Shown here: positions 9,223 to 15,118 of the stretch, piece after piece
How positions within the stretch are numbered: position 1 is the stretch's first letter
How the letters are laid out: every line of letters begins with the position of its first letter
DNA from: Halanaerobium praevalens DSM 2228
Lineage (GTDB): Bacteria > Bacillota > Halanaerobiia > Halanaerobiales > Halanaerobiaceae
Assembly (NCBI RefSeq): GCF_000165465.1
Contig: NC_017455.1
Coordinates: 1,798,001 to 1,862,000 of the forward strand
Length of the DNA: 64,000 nucleotides
Direction: 5' to 3'
The notes under the pieces: model-generated
Databases searched by the model: none
The model's input: the letters and a program-made list of their open reading frames with translations, nothing else
Told to the model about the DNA's origin: nothing
Position numbers and translations under genes: made by a program

Positions 9223-9597
9223 TTATTTATGTTTTGATTCATGTCTTGCAATTACTAAATCAGAAACTACTTGGCCATTAACTAAATGCTCAGTTATTAT
9301 TTTTTGAACATCAGCTGGATTAAGATTACCATAAGTAATTCTTTCCTTGCCTGGCAATTTAACATCCATTAGTGGTTCTTTTTCACACATTCCAATACAT
9401 CCAGTTTGAGTTACTCTAACATCTAAATCTCGTTTTTCTACTTCTGCTAAAACTGCTTTTAAAATTTCTCTAGCTCCTGCTGCAATTCCACAGGTTCCCA
9501 TCCCAACTATAATTTCAGCTCTAGTTCCTTGATCACGTTTTTTCATTTCTTTTTGAACTTTATTTCTTAACTCTTTTAATTCTGCTAAAGATTTCAT
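9223..9597 (-). CDS. Thioredoxin-like [2Fe-2S] ferredoxin, HndB-like
   Basis: Small subunit resembling HndB of NADP-reducing hydrogenases. The 124 residues begin with a charged helix (1-25), followed by a thioredoxin-like ferredoxin fold. Visible cysteines are C36 (GMGTCGIAAGA) and C67/C71 (TGCIGMCEKEP). The first motif has only one cysteine where NuoE-like domains have two. A classical four-cysteine [2Fe-2S] site is therefore incomplete unless another ligand is used; HndB relatives, as I recall them, share this. The start codon is adjacent to the stop of the ATPase-like gene upstream, so translation is probably coupled. It likely shuttles electrons among hydrogenase subunits or has a structural role. 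Confidence 0.85.
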   Translation of the reverse strand: MKSLAELKELRNKVQKEMKKRDQGTRAEIIVGMGTCGIAAGAREILKAVLAEVEKRDLDVRVTQTGCIGMCEKEPLMDVKLPGKERITYGNLNPADVQKIITEHLVNGQVVSDLVIARHESKHK

Positions 9598-10154
9598 TAA
9601 AACGCTTCACCTCCACGAATTTGTGCTAAATGTTCTTCAATATATTCTCGAATCCAAGCTATTATTTGTCTTGATTGAATTGAAAGATCCTCTAATTCTG
9701 ATTTAACTTCTTGACTATCAAATTCAAAACTTTTTTTTGCAAAATAATGGTTATAAATAATATCTACTTGATCACCATTAGCGGCCAGAAAATTACTGAT
9801 TGTAGTTGTCATATCACCTAAAGGTGCTCGATCTATATGATTATATTTAAATTCAGCCTCAACTTTAGTTCCTTTATTCAGCTCAGAGTTAATTATTAAA
9901 TTACCACCACAATTCTCTGCTGCTGCTTTAAATAAAGCTAAACCTAAGCCAACATCTCTAGTTGTTCTACTAGTAATAAAAGGATCAGTAATTGAATTCA
10001 ATTTCTGAGCATCTATACCTTGACCATTATCCTCAATCATAATTTTGAGTAAGTTATTAGCTGGTTGTTCGTTAATAACTATCTTAATTAAATCTGCCTC
10101 TGCCCGACGAGAATTTTCAATAATATCTAAAATATGAAGAGATAATTCTCTCAT
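9597..10154 (-). CDS. HATPase-domain protein (histidine-kinase-like ATPase) of the hydrogenase operon
   Basis: The 185-residue protein has the GHKL/histidine-kinase ATP-binding fold: N box around ENSRRAEA (residue 13 on), G1 DNGQGI (about 62) and G2 GLGLAL (about 88). There is no dimerisation/phospho-acceptor domain and no membrane segment. The C-terminal 75 residues are acidic and helical and I cannot assign them. Relatives are found beside hndA/nuoE genes in Clostridia. It lies directly between the NuoE-like gene (1-base gap) and the HndB-like gene (1-base overlap), so it is made with the hydrogenase. A regulatory or assembly ATPase role is inference. Confidence 0.85.
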   Translation of the reverse strand: MRELSLHILDIIENSRRAEADLIKIVINEQPANNLLKIMIEDNGQGIDAQKLNSITDPFITSRTTRDVGLGLALFKAAAENCGGNLIINSELNKGTKVEAEFKYNHIDRAPLGDMTTTISNFLAANGDQVDIIYNHYFAKKSFEFDSQEVKSELEDLSIQSRQIIAWIREYIEEHLAQIRGGEAF

Positions 10155-10155
10155 C

Positions 10156-10638
10156 TTATTTATATTTAGAAATGATCTCAGGGATGCTTTCAGGAGTCAG
10201 TCGGCCATGTGTATCATCATTGATCATAATAACTGGTGCTAAGCCACAAGCTCCTATACAAGCTACAGATTCTAAAGTGAATTCTAAATCTTCTGTTGTT
10301 TGACCAGCTTCAATTTTAAGTTCATCTTTAATTGCATTTAAGATTTCTTCTCCACCTCTAACATGACAAGCCGTTCCCATACAAACTCTGATAATATTAT
10401 TCCCACGGGGCTCTTGGTGGAATTGACTATAAAAAGTTACAACTCCATAAACCTGACTTAAAGATAAATTCAAACCAATTGCTATTTCCTTTAATACCTC
10501 TTCTGGCAAATATCCATATTCCTCTTGTGCTTCCTGTAAAACAGGAATCAAATATCTTTCTTTTTTTCCATAACGAGCTAAGATTTCAGCTACTGGTTTT
10601 AAAAATTCTGCTAATTTTTCTTCTGTCATTTCAGCCAT
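10156..10638 (-). CDS. hydC: NuoE-like [2Fe-2S] subunit of the bifurcating hydrogenase
   Basis: Thioredoxin-like [2Fe-2S] subunit that contacts the flavoprotein subunit. The 160 residues match NuoE/HndA: an N-terminal helical bundle (LIPVLQEAQEEYGYLPEEVL, VYGVVTFYSQF), then the cluster ligands in CMGTACHVRGG and VACIGACGLAP, four cysteines in all. Length and motifs are normal. It is the first structural hydrogenase gene in transcription order, preceded by regulatory genes. Confidence 0.95.
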   Translation of the reverse strand: MAEMTEEKLAEFLKPVAEILARYGKKERYLIPVLQEAQEEYGYLPEEVLKEIAIGLNLSLSQVYGVVTFYSQFHQEPRGNNIIRVCMGTACHVRGGEEILNAIKDELKIEAGQTTEDLEFTLESVACIGACGLAPVIMINDDTHGRLTPESIPEIISKYK

Positions 10639-10659
10639 TAATAATTACCTCCTTGAAAT

Positions 10660-11400
10660 TTAGTCTACAATTAATTCAATTTTTCTTTTATCTTTTTTGA
10701 ACACAGCTTTTTTAAATTCTAAAAAAGAAAATTCTTTAACTATTAAATTTTGATATGCCTTTATTTCTTTTAAATAATGACTATCAGAGTTTTGCATAAA
10801 TTGAAGTTGCTTTAAGTCAGGGAATTCATTTATTAGCTTTTGAGTTGAAGTATTTTTAGATATTTCAGCAGTGACTAAGTCTAATTCTGGTGGAATAAAA
10901 CCCAATTGTGAAATAATACTGTGTTTGCGATCTAAATGAGAAGGAACAACTATCCCATCTAATGCTTTAACTTTTTTAAAACACTGTTCTAAACTCAAAC
11001 TAATAGCTCCAGCTAATAATTTTTTGATCTTTGATTGATAATCATCACTTAAATCACACTTTATTTGCGGACCAAAAAAATCTTCATCATTTTCCTGCTC
11101 TGGTAAGCAACTATAAACAATTTCTTGCCATTTAAAAAGTTTTTTCAAATTTGGGAAATAACATAAAATATGAATTTCCTCTTTTGTTTCAGTTTCCATA
11201 GCTGGGATAAATTTTAAATTATACTTTTCACAATAATATTTAAACACTTCTGCATTTTCAGCACTATTATGATCTGTTAAAGCTAAAACATCTATTCTTT
11301 TTGCTTTTGCCTTTTTTATTATTTGAGCTGGAGTCATTAATAAATCTCCACAAGGTGACAAAACAGAATGAAGATGAAGATCAGCTTTTAATTTTTGCAT
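10660..11400 (-). CDS. PHP-domain metal-dependent phosphoesterase
   Basis: The 246-residue protein opens with the PHP metal motif DLHLHS (D7, H9, H11) and continues with ALTDHNS (D42, H43), METET (about 87) and later H residues (PSHLDRKH, NSDSHYL). It is a predicted phosphoesterase with two or three metals. The substrate is unknown; PHP proteins include histidinol phosphatase and nucleotide 3',5'-phosphatases. It lies 21 bases upstream of hydC and next to the DRTGG gene. PHP genes recur in hydrogenase regulatory clusters of anaerobic Firmicutes, so a signalling role is more likely than metabolism, but this is inference. Confidence 0.88.
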   Translation of the reverse strand: MQKLKADLHLHSVLSPCGDLLMTPAQIIKKAKAKRIDVLALTDHNSAENAEVFKYYCEKYNLKFIPAMETETKEEIHILCYFPNLKKLFKWQEIVYSCLPEQENDEDFFGPQIKCDLSDDYQSKIKKLLAGAISLSLEQCFKKVKALDGIVVPSHLDRKHSIISQLGFIPPELDLVTAEISKNTSTQKLINEFPDLKQLQFMQNSDSHYLKEIKAYQNLIVKEFSFLEFKKAVFKKDKRKIELIVD

Positions 11401-11730
11401 TTAAATATTATTCTCACATAAAGAGCAGGCTAAATCATAACTTTTATGCTTAGTTTTAAGGAGATTAACTCCTTTTGCATTTGCTTTTTCAATAGCATTT
11501 TTTTCATAATCAAAATCTTCAACAAGAATCACAGCTGCTAACTCGACCAATAAAGCTACTGCTACTACATTTTGATGACCCTGAACAGTTAACCACAAAT
11601 TTTCTTTTTCTGCTCTTGCCATTACATTGCTCAAAAGATCTCCAATATATACTCCATCTATTTCTTGTTCTAAATTTGGACCAGCAACAATTTCCAGCTC
11701 AAATTGCTCAGCTAATTCTTTAACTGTCAT
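11401..11730 (-). CDS. DRTGG-domain protein (second copy in operon)
   Basis: Small 109-residue cytoplasmic protein with the DRTGG fold pattern: LEIVAGPNLEQEIDGVYIGDLLSNVMARA, then WLTVQGHQNVVAVALL. The domain also occurs in phosphotransacetylase-linked and CBS proteins, where it is thought to have a regulatory or ligand-binding role. Three cysteine/acid-rich residues at the end (ACSLCENN) are unusual but do not form a clear cluster site. Its start lies inside the end of the H-cluster-like sensor gene (11-base overlap), so the two are coupled. Confidence 0.8.
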   Translation of the reverse strand: MTVKELAEQFELEIVAGPNLEQEIDGVYIGDLLSNVMARAEKENLWLTVQGHQNVVAVALLVELAAVILVEDFDYEKNAIEKANAKGVNLLKTKHKSYDLACSLCENNI

Positions 11731-13057
11731 TTTCTGCCTCCTCTTTTTTAGATCCCATTACAGGTGGTAATTCATTTGCTAATGCTGAAAGATTATCAGC
11801 TAATTGACCTAATTGTTTTCTTAACATAAATATACAATCAGATCTATTTGCTCTCCCATGAATCACATCTTCAGCAAAAGTTTTACAATCTGGAGCACCA
11901 CAAGCAGCACAATCTAGACCAGGCAAAAGTTCAATTTCTTTTTGTAATTTTTCTAATTTTTCCATTGCTTTTTTAAAATCATTATCAAGTTTAGATAGGT
12001 TATCTGCTTTAATAGCTTGAGATAAGGAAAAATTATAATATTCATCATCTTTATTAGATTTTTCTAAATTTTTTGTTTGGCTTTGTTTTACGATTTTCTT
12101 TATTCTCTGTTCCAAATTAAAATGAGCCTGAAAAGAATTAATTACATTTAATACTCCACTAATACAACCATCACTACAAGAAGTAAGTTCAAAATATCTA
12201 ATTGAATCAGGAATATTATTTCTCTCTATCTCATTCAATAATTTCTTAACTTCTTTAATACCAGAAACACTTAAAGTATTAATCTCCTGCCAAGATTTCA
12301 AAATGCTTTCTTCTCCACCTTCACTTCCCCAAATAGTAGCCATAGTTATCAAATCTTGGGATTCCAACTCAACTTCTATCTCAGAAAGTGATTCATATAT
12401 TTCTTGATAAATATTTTCAACCCCTATAGCTCCACTCAAAAAACTAGACTTTTGGCCAATTGCTCTTTCAGTAGTAGTTAATTTAGCTGGACAAGGAGTT
12501 AAAAAGAAAATATCAGCTTTAATATTTTTTTCTTGTTTAATTTTTTTTTCAACTCTTTCTGCCATTAATTCTACTGGCGATTTTAAAGGAATAAGCATTT
12601 CAATTAAATCAGGAAATTGTAACTTAATTAATCTTACAATAACTGGGCAAGAAGTAGAAATATAACTGCCGGTATTATTATTTAAAAATGAAAGTGTTTT
12701 TCTAGATAAAGCAGCTGCTGCATCTGCTACATCAAAAACTGCTTTAAAACCTAAATTTTTAATTGATTTTTTTATTTTAGCAGCTGAAATATTGGCAGAA
12801 AATTGACCATAAAAACTGGGTGGAATTAATAAAACAGGATATTTTTTCTTTAAAATTTGTGAAAGATGATCTGTCTGAGTATATTTAGCATGATACTCAC
12901 AAGCTCTGATACATTCTGCACAATCAATACATAAATCTTCTTTAATCCAGGCTTTACCTTGATGAACTCTAATTGCTTTAGTTGGACAACCTTTAACACA
13001 ATTAGTACATCCTTCACACTTTTCTTCTTTTAAAAGCACAGAATGCTTTCTGGTCAT
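11720..13057 (-). CDS. HydS-like H-cluster-containing sensor protein (non-catalytic [FeFe]-hydrogenase homologue)
   Basis: The 445-residue protein has two N-terminal [4Fe-4S] sites (C14/17/20/24 and C43/46/49/53), then a shortened H-cluster domain and a C-terminal extra [4Fe-4S] motif CAACGAPDC (C383, C386, C391, C408). H-cluster motifs are degenerate relative to HydA: TSCP (C137, one Cys instead of TSCCP), LTPCPAK (C189) and CSDGCISG (C294, C298). The four cysteines needed to hold the cluster remain, but the proton-relay cysteine is lost. This pattern matches putative sensory hydrogenases (HydS/HsfB-like). It is co-transcribed with ATPase and DRTGG genes, which supports sensing H2 or redox state. 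Confidence 0.88.
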   Translation of the reverse strand: MTRKHSVLLKEEKCEGCTNCVKGCPTKAIRVHQGKAWIKEDLCIDCAECIRACEYHAKYTQTDHLSQILKKKYPVLLIPPSFYGQFSANISAAKIKKSIKNLGFKAVFDVADAAAALSRKTLSFLNNNTGSYISTSCPVIVRLIKLQFPDLIEMLIPLKSPVELMAERVEKKIKQEKNIKADIFFLTPCPAKLTTTERAIGQKSSFLSGAIGVENIYQEIYESLSEIEVELESQDLITMATIWGSEGGEESILKSWQEINTLSVSGIKEVKKLLNEIERNNIPDSIRYFELTSCSDGCISGVLNVINSFQAHFNLEQRIKKIVKQSQTKNLEKSNKDDEYYNFSLSQAIKADNLSKLDNDFKKAMEKLEKLQKEIELLPGLDCAACGAPDCKTFAEDVIHGRANRSDCIFMLRKQLGQLADNLSALANELPPVMGSKKEEAENDS

Positions 13058-13095
13058 TATTATCCCCCTGCCATAATTAGTTAATTGAATCTAAT

Positions 13096-13530
13096 CTATA
13101 ATTCAATTATTACTCTAACATGAGTTCCATTTTTTGAAGAAGATTTAACATCAATTTGATCAGCATATCTTTTAACATTAACTAAACCCATTCCAGCTCC
13201 AAATCCCATTTCTCTAATTTCTTCACTAGCAGTAGAATAACCTGCAGTAAAAGCTTTATCTAAATCCTCAATTCCTGGGCCACTATCATCTACTCTTATT
13301 TCTAGTTCATTTTCAGAAATTAAAGCAGTTAATTCTCCTCCACAGGAATGAATCACAACATTCATCTCTAGTTCATAGGTAATAATTGCTGTTTTTCTAA
13401 CTGTTTTTGCTGGAACTCCTAATTTGCGTAAAATATTTTTTAAATTACTTGAGGCTTCACCTCCACTTTGAAAATCAAAACTTGCAATTTCTTTATTTAA
13501 AATTTTCTGTTTTTTCAAAGACGAAATCAA
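13096..13530 (-). CDS. Anti-sigma-factor-like ATPase (RsbT/SpoIIAB-type HATPase)
   Basis: The 144-residue single-domain GHKL kinase has the N box (YELEMNVVIHS), G1 DDSGPGIED and G2 MGFGAGMGLVNVKRYAD. This layout is typical of RsbT/RsbW serine kinases that phosphorylate anti-anti-sigma proteins, although no STAS partner is encoded nearby. The start is uncertain: a GGAG lies directly before the TTG at 13530, and an alternative TTG four codons later (13518) gives better spacing. It sits between DRTGG and HydS-like genes, and probably transmits a redox signal. That role is inference. Confidence 0.85.
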   Translation of the reverse strand: MISSLKKQKILNKEIASFDFQSGGEASSNLKNILRKLGVPAKTVRKTAIITYELEMNVVIHSCGGELTALISENELEIRVDDSGPGIEDLDKAFTAGYSTASEEIREMGFGAGMGLVNVKRYADQIDVKSSSKNGTHVRVIIEL

Positions 13531-13541
13531 CTCCTGCTAAG

Positions 13542-13916
13542 TTATTTGGAGGTTTCAATATAATTCATTTCTTCTGGACCAATTCCATTTTTATATAAAA
13601 GACCACACGCTTCAAATAATGGCTTTTCTGTAGAATATAGAAAAATATTCAACTGATTTGCCAGGGAAATTGTTTCAATTTGTGGTTTTTTACCTCTAGC
13701 AAAAATAATTACTTTTAAACCAATCATCTCTGCTGTTCTAACTACTTGAGGATTAGTTAAACCAGTCAATAAAAGTGTTTTATGATTAGAAAAAGCAAGA
13801 ACATCACTCATCAAATCGGCTCCACAAGCATTTTTTATTTCAAGTTCTTCACTTTCAGCAGCATCTTCATAAATAACCTCTGCTTCAAGCAAAGTCTTGA
13901 CAGTTTTTAATTTCAT
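13542..13916 (-). CDS. DRTGG-domain protein (first gene of hydrogenase operon)
   Basis: The 124-residue protein has the DRTGG-like pattern NACGADLMSDVLAFSNHKTLLLTGLTNPQVVRTAEM, where GADLMSDVLA is the core. The second half (KVIIFARGKKP, LNIFLYSTEKPLFEACGLLY) looks like an alpha/beta regulatory subdomain and is longer than in the second copy at 11401-11730. It is the promoter-proximal gene of the ten-gene operon, with GGAGG before the ATG and a promoter/operator just upstream. Confidence 0.8.
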   Translation of the reverse strand: MKLKTVKTLLEAEVIYEDAAESEELEIKNACGADLMSDVLAFSNHKTLLLTGLTNPQVVRTAEMIGLKVIIFARGKKPQIETISLANQLNIFLYSTEKPLFEACGLLYKNGIGPEEMNYIETSK

Positions 13917-13991
13917 TTTCTACCTCCATAAATAAATAATATCTTATTTTTGTCATTTTTGCAATTTGTAAAATATTCCCGCAAATAAAGG

Positions 13992-14011
13992 ATAGTGATT
14001 AAATTCACTAT
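13992..14011. promoter_or_regulatory. Candidate operator palindrome before the hydrogenase operon
   Basis: ATAGTGATTAAATTCACTAT has perfect 7-base arms and a 6-base centre, about 24 bases downstream of the -10 box. The AGTGA-N6-TCACT spacing fits a CRP/FNR-family site, and the sequence also resembles variants of the Rex redox-repressor box. The regulator is not encoded here. Confidence 0.55.
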
Positions 14012-14034
14012 TTTAATTAAAAATAACTAATAAA

Positions 14035-14063
14035 ATTATATGATATTTTTTTCACACTGTCAA
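14035..14063 (-). promoter_or_regulatory. Sigma-A promoter of the hydrogenase operon
   Basis: The minus strand has consensus TTGACA (14058-14063), 17 bases, then consensus TATAAT (14035-14040). The leader to the first gene is about 115 bases and holds the palindrome at 13992-14011. Confidence 0.9.
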
Positions 14064-14106
14064 GATAAATAATGTCAGAAATAATAACTAAATAATTTAT
14101 AAAAAA

Positions 14107-14457
14107 TTATAGATCTATTAAACCTAAACTTATTTCTATAGACTGATTAACATCTTCAATTACATCTTCCTCTAAATGGGCGATATGTCTTTGTAATCTT
14201 TTTTTATCTAAAGTTCTTATCTGTTCTAATAAAATAACAGAATCTTTATCTAAATTTGTATAATCACCTGTAATTTCAACATGGGTTGGTAGCTTAGCTT
14301 TTTTAATTCTAGAAGTAATTGCAGCTACAATTACTGTGGGACTGTATCTGTTTCCAATATCATTTTGGATTACCAATACTGGTCTTACTCCACCTTGTTC
14401 AGAACCAACTACTGGATTTAAATTTGCATAATAAACATCACCCCTTTTTACTTTCAA
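14107..14457 (-). CDS. mazF: MazF/EndoA-family mRNA interferase toxin
   Basis: Sequence-specific endoribonuclease of the PemK/MazF fold. From the chosen start it is 116 residues, the same length as Bacillus EndoA (NdoA), and keeps [34 protein letters not shown] and [13 protein letters not shown]. The longer open frame begins at 14526, but I prefer the TTG at 14455-14457. It gives the family N-terminus (LKVKRGDVY) and has GGTGGAG about ten bases upstream. It overlaps the antitoxin gene by 20 bases. Bacillus EndoA cuts at U^ACAU; specificity here is unproven. Confidence 0.92.
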   Translation of the reverse strand: MKVKRGDVYYANLNPVVGSEQGGVRPVLVIQNDIGNRYSPTVIVAAITSRIKKAKLPTHVEITGDYTNLDKDSVILLEQIRTLDKKRLQRHIAHLEEDVIEDVNQSIEISLGLIDL

Positions 14458-14734
14458 TTTTTTCACACTCCACCAGTCGCTGCTCATAACACAAATAGGA
14501 ATAACATTCACTTGATAACCCCTCATCAGCTAACTGCTGGTTTAGACCGGCCATTTTTTGATATCCATCCCGCAAATGATTACGTACTTCTTCTTTTTTT
14601 AATTCTTTTAAATAAAATTTAATTGCCTTGTTTAAAAAATTTGTACAATCTTGTTCATCACTTTTACAATATTTTTTAATTTCCTCTATTAAATAAACAG
14701 GAAGTTCAAATTTTAAATTTTTGCTTTCTGGCAA
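14438..14734 (-). CDS. mazE: MazE-like (EndoAI) ribbon-helix-helix antitoxin
   Basis: The 98-residue partner of MazF has an N-terminal ribbon-helix-helix DNA-binding part ([17 protein letters not shown]...[10 protein letters not shown], about 7-50). A toxin-binding tail resembles Bacillus EndoAI ([19 protein letters not shown], compare MRRGYMEMAKINLNIASE). The start is TTG at 14732-14734, chosen because GGAGGTGG at 14740-14747 is correctly spaced for it; the upstream TTG at 14749 overlaps the ribosome-binding site. The tail motif GYQKMA recurs in the orphan micro-gene just upstream. It probably represses its own operon. Confidence 0.88.
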   Translation of the reverse strand: MPESKNLKFELPVYLIEEIKKYCKSDEQDCTNFLNKAIKFYLKELKKEEVRNHLRDGYQKMAGLNQQLADEGLSSECYSYLCYEQRLVECEKIESKKG

Positions 14735-14811
14735 AAAAACCACCTCCAATATTTTTTCAAATTATCTTAATTTAAAAGTTAAACATTTAAGAAAAAACTA
14801 ACAAAATTAAG

Positions 14812-14842
14812 AAAAAAGATGGAACTAATTAGTCCCATCTTT
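14812..14842 (-). terminator. Terminator of the orphan antitoxin-like micro-gene
   Basis: The minus strand AAAGATGGGACTAATTAGTTCCATCTTT stem is followed by T-rich sequence. The micro-gene stop codon (14825-14827) is inside this hairpin, so gene and terminator overlap. Confidence 0.8.
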
Positions 14843-14971
14843 AAGTAGAGAAACATCTTGAGCATAGTTGTCGTTTGCAGCAGCCATTTTTTGATATCCT
14901 TTAACCATTCTTTCAACTATTTCTTCTCTTTCATTTTTAGTGAAATTAGTTTTACGGCGCAGCCTCTCCAC
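14825..14971 (-). CDS. 48-residue orphan antitoxin-tail-like protein
   Basis: A short frame begins at GTG (14969-14971), seven bases after GGGGTGG, and ends at a TAG inside the terminator. The protein is highly charged: a basic start (VERLRRKTNFTKNERE) then EEIVERMVKGYQKMAAANDN. The GYQKMA-xN segment matches the toxin-binding tail of the MazE-like antitoxin encoded 90 bases downstream, but the ribbon-helix-helix strand is missing. It has its own near-perfect promoter, ribosome-binding site and terminator, so it is likely expressed. It could be an anti-toxin decoy, an extra antidote or a decayed antitoxin. The function is not known to me. Confidence 0.6.
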   Translation of the reverse strand: MERLRRKTNFTKNEREEIVERMVKGYQKMAAANDNYAQDVSLLKDGTN

Positions 14972-15022
14972 TGTTTAACCACCCCATTATAAAATGATTT
15001 TTAAACTTTTATAACCAATTTA

Positions 15023-15051
15023 ATTATATCTCAATTTTAATTAAGTGTCAA
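15023..15051 (-). promoter_or_regulatory. Consensus sigma-A promoter for the micro-gene
   Basis: The minus strand has TTGACA (15046-15051), exactly 17 bases, then TATAAT (15023-15028). Transcription would start about 45 bases before the GTG at 14971. Confidence 0.88.
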
Positions 15052-15118
15052 TAAAAATATCTGCTCTAAATGGTGTCAGATTAACTTCTACAATATTATT
15101 TACTATTAATGTAAATAT

